DNA of 64,000 bases, taken from Blastomussa wellsi (taxonomy: Eukaryota; Cnidaria; Anthozoa; Scleractinia; Plerogyridae). The notes beneath the pieces are model-generated. The model was not told the DNA's origin, searched no databases, and saw nothing but the letters and a program-made list of their open reading frames with translations. Positions 24,822 to 38,414 of this stretch are shown here, piece by piece. The stretch spans positions 16,994,967-17,058,966 of the forward strand of contig OX393565.1 in the NCBI GenBank assembly GCA_947652115.1. Direction: 5' to 3'. Position numbers and translations under genes: made by a program. Positions within the stretch are counted from its first letter, which is position 1; the number at the start of each line of letters is the position of its first letter.

Positions 24822-24890
24822 ATGCATGAGTATTACAGCGGCATTCTATGCGTAAATTACCGCCCCGGAGTACGAACTAAAATTGCACAG
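24822..24890 (+). CDS. Possible first exon of 23 codons
   Basis: ATG at 24822 opens MHEYYSGILCVNYRPGVRTK-IAQ and ends exactly at CACAG|GTAAGTT, the only near-perfect CAG|GTAAGT donor I noticed in this part of the plus strand. An in-frame TGA lies a few codons upstream. I found no convincing next exon in the following 2.5 kb, so this may be chance. Confidence 0.18.
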
Positions 24891-27315
24891 GTAAGTTAAA
24901 AGACTATGACCGAAATCAACATTCTCAAAGAAACGAAAAAGAAAGAAAACAGTTTCCTATGAAAAAGGTATTGATCATAATACCGTGGCATTCTTTTGCT
25001 AGACTTCCCTCTTCTCCAATCTCTGCCTGATACTACTGAGGAGTGTCACTATAAGAATTATGACTCACTAATAACTGAAGTGAACATGTCATAGGAAAAA
25101 CAGACCTTAACGGTGTAACACTGCGTCAAGATTGTTGTGTTGGAGTTGATCATCAAAGTCTTCACTAAAGAACAGCCTGTCACAGCAAATGACCAAGGAA
25201 GAATGAACTAACGTGGGCATGTTAGAAACATATTAATTGTAAAAAGGATACTTGATCGGTTTGAATAAATTAACATTCAACTTCCGCTGACAGTTTTTGT
25301 GTGGGATGGCAAGTGACGCGACGATTTTACCAGAGGGCATTTTGAACAATAGCGACATGAGTAGTATAAATAACTATCACAAAAAATAAAAGTGATATCC
25401 ATAAATATCCGTATTTTAGAAAGAGAAAAAATAAATGATTAGTTTTTAGTAAGTGCTAGATCTCCGCCACTAATGATTTGTACAGAAAAGGACCAAAGTA
25501 CGCGCCATGAGGAAGACCACGGAATTCTAGCTTTGACCAAAATTCATGTTAATACTACAACTTCCTTCAACGATACCAATTCCTGTTTGTTTTCGACGAA
25601 AATTTAAAACCTTTCTAACTTCGTACATTACTGAATGTGTTTATTAGAGAACCATGGAGGTCTATTGCAAAAGAAACAATATAAATTACTTAAAACGTGT
25701 ATTTCAACAGGTGTACTGAACTTGGAAAGTCTTTTCAAAATAGCAAAGTGTTTTTAAAATATAAACAGTGGCATACAGACTAATCTCACGCCCTTCATGT
25801 TTCGACGCTTCCTTCCTTTACAAACCAACTTTTCCGGGAGAGGGAGGAACTGCCTTATCTAACCTTAACGGGCAAGGGCGGTCCAATGGGGTATGGTTTT
25901 CAGGATTTTGTCTAAACGAACGGGATATCGATCTTTCACTCTTTGTCTTAATCTTGGTATCTTGACATGGCCTAACAAGACAGATTATTACCATTTTTGT
26001 TGGCAACGGTAACTTATACAGCTCCGTCTGACTCCATAAAGCTGCACAGCTGTAAATAGATTTGTAATTTATATTCTTTTCTTGCCTTGTCTTGTCTATT
26101 CTTGTCAAAACTCGGAATTCTGTCTTAAATAGAATAGGAAACTCAGAGGTTTGTGTCAGGGCCAGCCTTTGAGTGACCGGGCCGCACCTCCCTACCCCAT
26201 GTGTCGAGTACCCCCTAGCCCGGGCAAACCTTTCCCCGACCAAATATCAAGGTATTGTCAAGCAAAGGATAAATTTACCAACTTCGTGTTTTGATGTGTA
26301 AACAAGCAGTAAAAGAATTGTGTGACAAGCAGTGGATCGAAGTGGAGAGGAGTTCCAAACTATTTCAAGTTTAGCTTTGAAGCGTTACATTAGTTTTCTC
26401 ATCATCAAACCTCGTTACGGGATTCTGCTTGCACTAGAATTGTTTTTCAGAAAAGTGTCAAAATAATCGTAACTACGCAACAGTCTAACTCTCGTTTCAC
26501 TGCATCGTCAAAACAACTCAGTCTCAGGGAAGGTTTCATTTAAAAACACGACAAGAAGATTTGAAAGAATGCCAGGAGAGGGAAGCCTTCCGTACTCAGT
26601 TCAAACTAGGGGCGGATAACTCGAGCAGTTGAACATACTAGGAGGTCCAATACCAAGCAGCTGTAAAAGAAAATTTGTAATCCGGTTGTTTAGCACATTT
26701 AGATAAGCCTTTAAATTCACTCTGCAACTAACTAAAAAACATATTTATTCCCAGAAAACTGAGTGTTAACTTCACTGATATCCATCAGTTCAATAACGCT
26801 CAAGTCATTGAATGAGGTCCTTTCCATATTAAACTCAGAGTTATTAAACGAGGAAATTTAACCAGACTTAAATGTCGTTTTGTTTTCCTTATACTGCTGT
26901 GTAAACTAGCACAGACTGTCCCATCTAGTCCAAAGAATACACTTGGCAGCAGTTAGAAAGACTGGTTAAGACAATGGAAGCTGCATAGAGGGGTTTCATT
27001 TGTGGCGTTTACTCCGGAGAAGAAACAAGTTCCATTCTTTCTTTTAAGCCATTCTTTAAGCCATTCTTTCTTTTATTTTCTAATAATTATTTTAACAAAT
27101 TGGACATGCCCACAGGTAGCTAGCTAATCTAGGTGGGTCATGTCTTAACTAAAAAGAAAAAGGTAAGTATAGAAGTTTACAGAAATCAGGAAATTAACCA
27201 GAGAGAGTACGTATACAAGAAGTTAACTAAAAAGAGTAGGTATAGAAACAAAAATACAACAATATTACAATTAAGACTATACTTGTTATTCTGAAAATAC
27301 GAAAAAACCTTAAGA
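24891..27315. other. Non-coding, about 2.4 kb
   Basis: The longest frame (25818-26243, minus) has no ATG start and no known domain. No terminal repeats or tandem arrays were seen. Confidence 0.35.
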
Positions 27316-27319
27316 AAAT

Positions 27320-27720
27320 TTGACCTTTTGAATAACGTTTCGTATGTCAAGATAGGAGTCTTCAGAAGACAGAGTATTGAAAAGTACTCTTTTAATTTTT
27401 CTTTTAAAGTCATGTTTAGAAAGATTCCTTAATGTAAGAGGCATCTCGTTCCAAATTTTTTGTTCCAATTGTAGAAAACGAGTTCAGTTGAATAGAGAGC
27501 CTAGAGCTTTGTGTGTAAAAGTTGTGCGAAGAAGAGGATCGGGTATTATAGGGGTGAATATTAGATATGTCTTGAAACAGGTCTCGAATATTTCTAGGTG
27601 CATTTCTGTGTCTAATATCAAACATCAGGTTAGCTGTAAGTTCATAATAAGAAAATTGTAGCGGTAAAATACCGGCATCGGAAAGTAGAGGAATATACCG
27701 ATACCTCCTTACCAACTAGT
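27320..27720 (-). pseudogene. Decayed C-terminus of a LINE reverse transcriptase polyprotein
   Basis: The minus frame contains YYELTANLMFDIRHRNAPRN, IRDLFQDISNIHPYNTRSSS and SRLSIQLNSFSTIGTK. The HPYNTRSSS...N...SRLSIQLNSFSTIGTK block is a familiar signature of the C-terminal end of cnidarian LINE polyproteins, where a W-N-x-L/M-P segment follows. Here that segment reads NEMPLTLRNLSKHDFKRKIK in a second frame (about 27360-27445), so there is at least one frameshift. The copy is short and dead. Confidence 0.75.
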
Positions 27721-28049
27721 GGCTCATATAACCATCAAGTTAATTCCCCTCGACGCAACATTTATGCGCTTAACCTGTCAAGAGCGCTAGCTTAACATCA
27801 AGCCAAGCGTGGCCATAAAACTTGTTGTTGCTGAATGGGCCAAAATTAAATGGTGGGTACAAGTGAAATACGTTTTTGGATACGGAAACCTAACTACAGT
27901 CACCAACGAATTATTGATACAGAGGAAAAAAGTTACAGAGTTTAGCGAATAGAGAACGAGCAGCGAATTATTTGTGAATTCAATGTTTTCGCCTGGCCAA
28001 ATTTCCTTTTTTTATATCACACAAAGAGAGTTTTTTAATTGCTTAGAAC

Positions 28050-29260
28050 ACGTCAGTGTGCACTCGTTGTCTATCGGTACATGGAAACAGACAATTAAAT
28101 GACGTATTCGAAAAAGACATCGGCAACTTTCTAAGAAATAATATAAATTACAAAATGTCTGGAAGCTATTTTGTTACAGATACAATAAAAAAAAATTAAT
28201 GACGACCTAAACGACGTCTGCAGTGATGAAGTTGATAGACAACACATTTTGGATAGCGGACGGGGCGCTATGTGGCTCTTTGCAAAAGGATTTTTCTCTT
28301 AACCCAAGGAAAGATGGTTACGTTATGTAGATCTACGAAGGCAGATTTCTCGACATTGAGCATTCCAAATCTAACAACCATAGCTAAAATTCTTGCGAGA
28401 TAAAGCTTTTCTATCGTCAATAGGTCTCTGACCCGAGGCTCTCTTAACGCGCAATTTTCGCAAGCGAGCAGAGACTGCTTAGCAACTGATATCATTTAGC
28501 CAGTTAAAATTTATTTTTTTACTTATATCGAGGTTGGAAGTGTACCAGACAATCCCGACTACGAAGCTACATTAAAAGAAATTGTCATCCAAAAAATGGC
28601 TCTGTTCTCAAATGCGCTATTCACTGCACCACATCGCGTGCCAAATAAAGAATTAAACGTTACTAATACTTTCTTCACTTTTACCCGTTTTACGGGCACT
28701 GTATTTGAGCTTATAATTACGCCTGATAATCATGTGGAACGTAGCTCCGCAAGCTGCATTTTCCTACTCAGAAATCCTTGCTGGAACTTTCATCGTGCCC
28801 GCGTGCATCTAAAACTTGTATCCTGCTCTCCAAAATTAACATGAATTATATTTCCGACATTATTTTAGGATATTATCCGATATTATTTTAGGATTATTAT
28901 CAGGTTTGAACATAACATCCTACCGAAACGATTCGTTGACTTCCTTGCAGACTTTCAGCAAAAACTAAAGGCTCGCTCCAATGTTAATTTGACTGCTTAG
29001 AAAGATGTACCCGATGCGCGTCAATCAACTCTGAAATATGAAATTAATAGCTGCAAATTTCAATCAAGATTCGAAGAGCTTTAATTCCCAATCTTATTTC
29101 TGATCGTGACTGTTATATCAAATAAGTAAACTTAAAACTCTTGTTCGTGTTCTACCTGCACTGTAATCAAATTAAAACGCGATTATTTCATCGGACTCGA
29201 CAGGTAATGAGCTTCCTTGTTCAGAAGGGGTGCGCGTATGAGCTTTTGCTACTGATAGCC
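28050..29260. repeat. Ancient tandem duplication, copy A
   Basis: Several blocks here match copy B (29640-31140) in the same order and orientation. Block TCTCAAATGCGCTATTCACTG near 28610 matches TCTCAAATGCATTATGCATTG near 30295. Block GCAAATTTCAATCAAGATTC near 29055 matches GCAAACTTCAATCAAGCTAC near 30900. The block ending GACAGGTAATGAGC near 29210 matches TACAGGTAATAAGC near 31100. The minus-strand area around 28310-28490 matches 29820-29980. Identity is moderate and broken by indels, so the event is old. A minus frame of 76 codons (28268-28495) in copy A is not preserved in B. Confidence 0.7.
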
Positions 29261-29639
29261 ACTGAAAGTCTACGGTATCAAACCTTAATAGTTAATCACT
29301 GAGCATTTTTAGACAAGAAGTTTTGCGGGTTTGGTCTGCGATAACTGGTATTTATTTTTTGTTTTAAATGGAAAATTGGCGCCGTTTTACTGCGTGTAAG
29401 ATGACTCTCTACTGATTTATTTTTCTTCACTTCAAGCAAACAAGCATTAAAGGCTTTAACTAGGGCTGGTTTACTTTTAACTTATAACAAGCGAGCAAAT
29501 AGTGTAATTGTTTTCGTCAGGTCAATTTTCCTATTTTTATCAAATTTAGCAATTATTTTAAGCTTATAAAGCCCGAGTCCCTGAATATTAACACAACACA
29601 CATGGGTGGGCGTTGTATATAAAAAGTCCACAAGTTTCT

Positions 29640-31140
29640 AACAAATGCAATTAAGAAATGCCTCGAAGATGTTTTCGTACTAATATAATGAAAAAGATAA
29701 ATGGTGATCTAATGGATGTCATCATCAGTGATAGATGTTGAAGGCTTTGATAGCGGCCCGCCGGAGTTGAAAGGGGGGCTTGCTTTTACATGTAAAAACA
29801 GTTATTTTTTTGTGAACGCAAGGAACGCTAACAAATTAAGTCGATGAAGGCCGTCGTGAAGTTTAAGCTGACTTAAGGATTCATACATCTTAAATTCTTG
29901 TGACATAAGAGTATTGCGATGAGTCAGTTGCTCTCCGAACGCGTGTTTTCGAAAGAAATCCGTGATTTCTTAGCAACTGAGTAGTGTTTCTTTGATATGA
30001 TAACAAGCCGACGCGAAAATAATGACCATGAGAGCACTTCGTTGATACTCGTGCATTCTCCCGATTGGATAAGTAGAATCGGAAGCTCTTCGGGTGTACG
30101 TTTTCCTTTTACCGAGATTTACCGAAACGGTCTGTCTGTTCCACTGACTGAAGTACTAAAGAAGAAATAAAATCGTGTTAAGTTATTTCTTGTTGATTGA
30201 AGGGTATTGAGGGCGTTGGGACTGACTAAAATTCTAGCAAAAAGACGCAACTCGAGGTGAATAAAAAAGAAAGGCCGGATAAGACTCGGCTATTCTCAAA
30301 TGCATTATGCATTGCACAAACAGCCTTCACCTTTAACATAACGACGTCAAGCCAAACTTCGTTCACTATCATGTCACCAGTTTTGGTACTTGATTATTTA
30401 CACGCCTCGATGTCCTTCTATATTTATTCAAGAAACATATTTCATATACATATTTCAGTTAAAGGAATATTGGTGTAAATTAACAGTTTGGTTGATTCCA
30501 TTCGAATTCTATATAGCTAAATATTAAGCCTGAGTGTCAGACATTTTAGGAGACAAAATCTTATTAAATTTCGAGCTACTGGCTCCGATCTTCGAACCCA
30601 AAAACCACATTATTTTTATCGCTCTGAAAACCGAACAGGCATCGCGAATTTCGAGGTGACATTTCATTATAAAGCTGGGAAAAGTCAAGTATTTCATCAC
30701 ACTTTTAACCGAACATAAAGGCGATTTTTCTTTCAAACATGAGACATTTCACTGAGGCGATGCGTTGGGGTCTCTTGGTTGGGTGTACTTGTAAACTATA
30801 AGCTCACTCCACCCTAACTGTTGTATTGATGATGTGTAAACCTGCAAGTGAAATTTATCTCCGAACTCGAAAGAAAGCTGAATATGACATTTACATCTGC
30901 AAACTTCAATCAAGCTACGAAATGAAAGTGAAATGTCATTGTTTCAGTGAAGGACAACGCCAGCTACGCTTCAACTCAGAATCTTATCACTGATCATGAC
31001 TTTTATGTCATAAGCCTGATATCTGATATAGTTTTCCCCTCGTCATATACTTGGAATCAAACTAGACTGCGACAATTTCATGGTATTTTACAGGTAATAA
31101 GCTCTCTTCTGGCAAAGAACAATGATTTGGAAAGAGTGCG
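29640..31140. repeat. Ancient tandem duplication, copy B
   Basis: Partner of copy A at about 28050-29260. The longest frame (30947-31438, +, 163 codons, no known domain) begins inside it. Just before a donor-like CAG|GTAATA, copy B reads WNQTRLRQFHGILQ and copy A, in the same frame, CNQIKTRLFHRTRQ, again followed by CAG|GTAATG. This hints that an exon was part of the duplicated unit, but stops in copy A and the lack of any known domain leave the coding status open. Confidence 0.65.
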
Positions 31141-31439
31141 CCAGTTTGAGAGCCTGTGTCGGTTGCGAGAAACAAACCAAAAGTCTGTGGTTTCAAACCC
31201 TTGTTGTCTTGCGTTCGATTTGGCAGTTGGATTGGCTGCCTTTTCAGATAAGCAGTTCGTGAGTATTCTGATAAAGTATTTTCAAACTGAAACGCTATTT
31301 TTCTCGCAGCGAGAAAGTATAGCATGTTCGCTCCTCTTCACTTGTCAAGATCGCAGGTCAAGGCCTCCATGGCTCTCTACGGTTTTGCTTTTCTTTCCTC
31401 GTACCAATCAACCATTAGTGGAAAAGGCTACATTCTAAA

Positions 31440-34400
31440 AGTGCTCTCAATTCTGAAGAGTTTGCCTATGTGAGTGGGCGAGGAAAGAGCAGAGACGAAT
31501 TATGCTTTGTTTACGAAAACATCATCGCCTCTTTGCCGCCAAAAGTGGATTTGATTTTAAAGGCCTTGTGATGAACTCAGTTTACTTACGTTTTTGGGCA
31601 ACGAATTTCAAAACAAAACCTTCACAGAACTTCAAACAGGCCTACCTTAAGATGTCTCGTTGTAGGCAGCCTCGGGACCCCGTCGAGATGATCAGGTTGT
31701 TCTGTAGAACTGTTTCAGTGTTTATTTCTTGTGATATCTGAGTAGGACTTCCTTCAGCTTGTCCGCGCCCTGCCGCGTATATTTGGTGTATTTACATAAC
31801 AAAGAAACCCCATTGTCTCCTACAAAAAAGGCTGTATCGCGTGAAAAGCTTTCAAAGTGTATCTAGCAATTATCACGATAGGCGCTAGGCTACATAAACC
31901 TTAATGGATAATTCATAAACACAACGGTCATTGAAACTGTGGCGCAGTCAACATTTCAGTCAATTTCACGTTGATTTTATACATTAGACATATTATATTA
32001 AAAGAGGTTAAAATACTTTTTTGCGTGTTATGTGCGATGTTTAGTAACTTTAAAATGAATGCAAACGCTCAACCAAAACAATCCAGCTTGAAATTCGGTC
32101 AATTAAGTGCTTAAAATGGGAGCTCAAAAGAAAACTTTTGCCGAATTCAAACAGTATTGTCTACAAACGCTCGTTTGCTCAAACAGATAAGTCTGTTACT
32201 TTTGCGAGTCGAACTGAAAAATGAGTGCCCGTTCTCATCGACAACAAAGCCACATTAATAATAAAAAGAAACTTTTACGGGGGAGTTGTAACTGGTGTTT
32301 AAAGTGGTGTTAGGATTTCTCCTTTATGCTTTAAAAGCAAGAAAGTCTATTATTGGAAAGGTGGCATTTCTATTGACAGTATTTATTTACATCCATGGAC
32401 AAACAAAGTCGAAACATGCGATCTACTTGTCGAAAAAACGGTTATTCAAAATTTGGGGATTCCCTTAAAAATGTGGTCTACAACTGCTAAAATCGTTCAA
32501 GAAAAAATTAAATTTCAGACGAGACTTGTTCCAATACGTCAAAAACTCCGACAGTTTTGAAGTGTCGTGCAACACGTGCTCTGTTACACACAAATATTGG
32601 CCCTATGTCAGAACACAGCTCGTCTACAATTAATATTATTATTACTTTGCAGCGGAAAGAAAAGCACGCGATCAAAACGACAAAAAAAATAATACAACAG
32701 ACATCTTCGGAGACCAAAGGCCTGGATAAAACGTAGGCGTTGAGTAGTTGCAAATTGCACTCGCGTACAGATTTGGGTTCGGTGGCGAAACGACTCACAA
32801 TTGTACTCGAAAACGTATGAAAATTGTCAAAAAAAATCCATTTTACTGCTACCGCTATGAGAGTTACGCTGCCTTGCGTTGGCTGACTAAATTAAACGTT
32901 GAAAAACGCGTTGATCTCGACCAAACGCAAGTCAACGCAAGTTTTCCACTTTCCGCTGCGACGAAAAAATGATTGGAAAGGTTCAGTAAAACTGCATCAA
33001 TCATTTCTGACAACTAAACATCCCAGTAAAACTGGCTAAAGCGATTCGAAAACAATTCGCGATAGTATCTTCAATGTATTGGATTCAAATTTAAATTTAA
33101 GGTAATAATAATTAAGATACAGATTTAAATTTGGGACGTAGACTATATAAATTTGGACAAAATGTTTTGACACTAGATTGCATGATTTATGGTATCTGGA
33201 AGACAATTTTTCCAAAGGGTTCAATTTAATCTGTATATTCTTAATTGCGCATCGACTCCAAGAAACAAAATTGTCATCTGGAACAACTCAAATTGATTAT
33301 AGAGGCTTCGACGATCGATTTTCTTAGCTTAGGCGCAAATCATTTCTCAGTTTTAGTTACTGAGTACTTATATATATATATATATACAACTTCTCGGAAA
33401 TAACCTGTCAAGATTTATACTGTATGGTTTCAATCACTGCCAACTTTTCCATTCACTCTGTTTACGTAAACGCCTAATTATCATCTCACAATATTAATTT
33501 TCTACACAGATGAACGCTCTAGTCGTTCTTACTCTGTACAAACCTTAATCTTCAATTCATTCAATTTGATAGTAGAACACCAAACTAAACTATACCGAAT
33601 TCCGATGCGAAGAGGCGTTATCTCGACTCTGCCCGAGACTACTTGCCTTGTACTCATATGCTACTATAAACGCTCTAAAAATGCCCGAAACACCGCGGGC
33701 TTCTGACGAGGGAAAATAAAACCAGTATTCGCACAACGGGGAGCTAATTAAGGGATGAATTTCATTGTGAAAGAAAATGTATATTTTGACTTTCAAAAGC
33801 TGCAATTCCCATAATAGAACTACTGTTCAAGGGAAAAATGAGGAACAGGCAGAATTTTTAATACTGTACAACGAATTTCTAAAATTGTGCACACGGTAAT
33901 TAAAAGTTACGTGATTGAGGCATTATTCTATCTATGCCATCGTGCGATTAGTCAAGTCATTGGTTGTCAAGGAAAGAATCTGTTTTATTCGCTTTCAACT
34001 TTACTCTTCCTGGCGACCGCAAACTCAACAAGAGTAACACAAAACGAAACTTCCTTCCAAACGCGCCCAATTTTTAATAGAAGCTACAGTAAGCCGTAAG
34101 GCATTAAAACGCAATTAACTCGTTAAAACATTCTTTGAAGATAGTTCTGTAGCTAGGAAACCGGCCAAGCTGCAAGTTGTCAAGTGTTTATTTCGAGTTC
34201 AAACGATGACCAACAATACGCGTGGTCTAACGCGCGAGTTTAAGAATTAATGCGGACGACTAAGGAATTCCCTTCATGACGCAACACGTCCAACTAACGC
34301 GGAAGGTGATCGACTCGCGCTGACTAAGGGTACGTCCCCACTGTGACACGAATGGACGCCAGATAACACTTTACTCAGCGAAGAGAAAATCAGCTGCGTC

Positions 34401-37210
34401 TTCGCGTCTTCGCTTTGAGAGTATTCAGGGCTTCAACAGCTTCTTAACATCAGTTTCCATGCGACCGAAAAGAATATCAGATCGCGCGTGGGGGACACGC
34501 AGCAGGCGTAAATACGCTCTGTATGGCGAAAAAATATCTACTAGTGACTGAGCCTTGGTAGCTTGCTCTAATGCTTTACAATGCCGTAAATAGGGCTTGT
34601 TAGTTAATTTTCAGGAGATAATCGCTTTCGCGATATGCGAGGAGCTACGAAGATAGTGTCCAATTTTCGCAAATTTACAGAAAAAATTCGCGAAAGTAGA
34701 TGGCATTACAGTAAAGAGAAGCAATACAAGGGCATGACGTACAGTTAGTTACAAAGTACAGCGAGCTTCTGTTTGTTCCCAGTTTGTGGTCAATAAACAC
34801 ACTTCGGACACTTCGCTTTTCGGAACATTAGCCGGCGTTTGACGTATGAAGAAGCCGGTTACACATTGTGGTTATGTAACAGACTAAACAATCGAACCAC
34901 GCTTTAAAAACACCAGCTGAGCACAGCTGTTTCGTTATTATGCGAACAGTGCATGTTTTGGCACCGACCCCTGAATCCTCTCTCAAAATAACCCGCTTAA
35001 TGCAGAAACGTAGTTAATAAATCGGGAATTTCAGTCTGAAGTCCCTACAGTACCTACAACGGCTTTTACTCGCAATTAGAACACTTATATGTTGTACAAA
35101 TGGTAAGCCCGGCGTGTCCAATCGATGGAAATCGATGATCGGAAAACCAATCGATAAATCGATATCAGTGGATAAAATTAGTTGAGTGATATCGATCGGC
35201 CACGAACTGTGGCTCCGAGAGCAAACCGTAATGAATTTCTGGCGATATTTTCAAGGAATGGCTCTAGAATTTGAAAAAAACTGGCTACTTTTTTTTCAAA
35301 TTTCAATCCACTTCCATCCCTGCCATCTAAGTGATAGGCGGCAATAAAAGGTTTCAATGTAGTGATATAGTCCTAGGTAACAAAACTACACCATTATTTT
35401 TGGGTTTCATTGACTCACGAACATATTTCAGTATTTTAAAATGACACGAAAATACTGTGACACTAACGGAGGACTAAAGGACTGGCAAAATGCGTTTGCT
35501 ATAACGTGGTTTAGTTGTATCAAAGTTTTTTATATATACATTTTCGAGGCGAAGAATATCGTTCCGAGAGTTTCCTTGTATGGCCGAGATCCTTTACATG
35601 TATGTTCCAATGTGTCGAGCACAAATGGAACACGGTGCCTATGCATTGTTTTGCGGATACTTTGGTAAGCATTGTTAGATGTATTGTTCGTTGTCTTTTG
35701 TGCCTGTTATTTGGTCATGTGTCCCAACCTGAATCCAGTGGTTGCCGAAGCAAAGAAGGGACTGAGAGACATTTAACAAATCGACCACATTCAGTTTCCT
35801 TGGTCTACACTCTCACAAACAATGAGCGCGCGAGAATTCTCTCGGTTATTTAACACATAAAGAAGCCTAAGCCATGTATATTACTGTCATAAAACGCAAG
35901 GGAAATGTAGAAAATGAGTACGTCAATTTCATGGAACTTTTAAACTGAATCATGGCGGCTGTCTGGCTAATGCTCTAGGTCGGTCGTCTTTGAAAAACCT
36001 TCCTTCAACAGTTACGTTGTCGACTTTATTCCGATTGAATATATCATTCGGCTACTCTTGACAAGCTTCCATCTAAACTCGTCTTCAATAGGAGGATTAC
36101 AAAATTCCGCCTCCGAGACGAGAGTGAGCCCGCGGTGTTCGTCCCTGAAGTTGCTAAGCAACATGACGTGTTTCTCGCGCGATTACTTTCGGTGTTTTCG
36201 CGAGCTCTCGTGATAGTTTTTGATTGGATAAGATAAGTCGGAAACGCCGACTGTCGTTTGTATACCTTATCGAAACCCCTGTATATAGCGCGTGGAAGAG
36301 GGAGTTAGGGACTGGACTATCTTCGACAGAGTCCTGAAGGAGGGGTGCACCAAATCCCATTTCCCATCCTATGTTTGACCCAAATCACAGTCCCAGTCCT
36401 AGTTTCTGTTTCTAAATTCCTATTGATCCAAATACCATTTTCCAGGGGGAAAGTAGGCAAATCTCAGTTCCCATTTTACCATTTCAGGCCGCTCCCTACA
36501 TGTTATTCCGGTCTGACTGTCGTGCCGTCTTGCTCAGGTTGCATGACATCTGCCAAAACTGAATGACGAACTTTTTTGCTTCTAGGAGCGTTAGAAAATC
36601 TCAAATTTGACTGAGTTCGAAGTTTGGGAAACCCTCTCCGCCTCGCTTTTGTTATAAAAAAACTTAGTCTAATATAGGTTTCAAATCTTGAAGTTTGCAA
36701 AAACTTCTTCCGATATTGCTTCAGTCATGCAGTATTTTGAGTATCGCGGGCTGTTGGGTTGTTCGATTTCCGACTGCAGAAATGAAGCTTATTTTGGAGT
36801 TAACCGGCTCAAAACTTAACCGTGACTTCGAAGACAAAGAAGACATGGTTTTGAAACAAAATTTGGAGGTTTTAGTCTAAAAAATATGAAATAACTCCTT
36901 TTGTGTTCCGTCATCCCACACAAATACAGAGAACTGACCAAGGCGCTATCGTGTTTGGTTCGTGGGTAGACGTCATATCCGGTTACGTCCCAGACTCCCC
37001 TAAACGCGGTTTGGTCAATTCCAAATTTTTTTCGCAGAATTACTTTGCAGAGCAAGTACTTTTATTTTAGCAGAGGCTTCGGCGTGATGGGCCACTTACC
37101 GCCACTTGGCTCGTGTGCAGACTTTACCGTTGTTACCTTACAATTATATACTTACTTATATTGCGTACTTACCTAAACTGGCGTTATTGAATTGATTACA
37201 CTTACATACA
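31440..37210. other. Non-coding, about 5.8 kb
   Basis: No gene supportable. Noted are a (TA)n run at 33368-33386, an ATCGAT-rich palindromic patch at about 35120-35200 resembling the ends of the element at 47067-48074, and a patch of degenerate AAATCCCATTTCCCA-like repeats at about 36345-36490. The frames at 35441-35853 and 36154-36566 contain no recognisable motif. Confidence 0.35.
33368..33386. repeat. (TA)n microsatellite
   Basis: About 19 bases of alternating TA. Confidence 0.9.
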
Positions 37211-37213
37211 CTT

Positions 37214-37375
37214 CAAGGGCGTAGCCAGGGGGTCCTGGGGTGTCCGTGACCCCCCTTTGAAAGACTTCTTTTACATAAACAAATAAAACACAGTGTGGAT
37301 GTCGACATGACAATTTGGTGAGTACACTAGGTGTTACCCCCCCCCCCCCCCTTGAAAAGTCCTGGCTACGCCCAT
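37214..37375. mobile_element. Short hAT-type terminal-repeat element
   Basis: AGGGCGTAGCCAGG at the left end and CCTGGCTACGCCC at the right end are complementary. This GGGCGTAGCCAGGGGG terminus is widespread at animal hAT-type MITE ends. The interior carries a long C run (about 37337-37351). I could not define the target duplication. Confidence 0.65.
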
Positions 37376-37381
37376 GTACTT

Positions 37382-37407
37382 AATCAATCAATCAATCAAT
37401 CAATCAA
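37382..37407. repeat. (AATC)n microsatellite
   Basis: Six tandem AATC units directly beyond the preceding element. Confidence 0.92.
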
Positions 37408-37530
37408 CTTTATTTAAAACACGGTAGATGGCTCAGCAAGCCGGTTTTCAGACATGCCGTGTAAGAATTACAAGATATAAATGCTAAAAATTCCAAACCT
37501 TACAAGATATAAATGTTAAAGGCCTAATAA

Positions 37531-37640
37531 GCTGATTGAGCGGTTTTCAGTTTTTACTTCAGTGTCGAAAGTAACTCGCCTTTGCTTTGGTTTTTCATTA
37601 CTTCGCTTAGTGATTGATTAGTTCGTTAGGCACTTGCGTT
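37531..37640. repeat. Partial copy of a dispersed repeat (partner at about 40528)
   Basis: GAGCGGTTTTCAGTTTTTAC, then AGTGTCGAAAGTAA, TTTGGTTTTTCATTACT and CGCTTAGTGATT follow in the same order as the element at 40528-40785. Only the left part is present here. Confidence 0.65.
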
Positions 37641-38216
37641 GCGAGCAGGAGTTCGCTTGGGAGGTTGCGGATTCGAGCTCTGACCTCTCCTAGCTCACTA
37701 TTCTTTTTTTTTATCCGAGAAAACGAAAACATCTTTTTTTCAGCTTTTCAGCAAGAACATAACACTGATAAAAGTAAAAATGAGCTCCAACCGGGAAGAG
37801 GAAACATTGAAGCGGTTATTTTTCTCTCCTCGATCGAATTAGAACCCGAGAACTCAATTTAGACCTCGATGGACTCTACACCTGAGCCCGGGACTGCTGT
37901 GGTCATATGATATTGGTCGCTGAATACCTTATTTCAACAGCACTCAATTGACCAAATATGAATGTCCAATAACTAAGATGTAAATGCAAAGCTAAGATCG
38001 TACGTCATCGTACGCGCCCGCGAGCTATGTAGTTAGCCATGTTTACCACTTAAAATGGATTGCAATGCATGTATGTGCACGGTGCTCCGCAGGACCGTGG
38101 AGCTATGCTAATAAGCGATCACATGGTACAATCTCGGGTCGCTCACTACCTCTCGGAACGAGCCATGTCATTAGTTCTGAAACAATGGATAACACGTCAC
38201 AGCCCTAAAAACAATA

Positions 38217-38391
38217 GGCCATTTCCGAGTTCTCTTTTGCCTCAGTGTCAAAACAAGTCTGCGAAAAATTCATCTGAAAATGTGTTTTACGTGCATCTTC
38301 ATTCTCATGCAAAACAAGCTTATTTCCATATGAATAGTTTCGCTCTTAGACTCGTTTTGAAACTGAGGGACAAGGGAACTCGGAAATGGCC
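38217..38391. mobile_element. 175-bp MITE with TA target duplication
   Basis: GGCCATTTCCGAGTTC at 38217 is perfectly matched in inverse by GAACTCGGAAATGGCC ending at 38391, with TA directly outside both ends (38215-38216 and 38392-38393). TA duplication points to a Tc1/mariner-type origin. The inverted match continues loosely inwards (TTTTGCCTCAG... against ...CTGAGGGACAA). Confidence 0.82.
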
Positions 38392-38414
38392 TACAGAGGC
38401 AAGTAACTACCCGC

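Noticed and set aside
25818..26243. 141-codon minus frame
   Set aside because: No ATG start, no domain, no splice support.
30947..31438. 163-codon plus frame
   Set aside because: Runs through a donor-like site and on into intron-like sequence, with no known domain. Only its first third overlaps the duplicated block.
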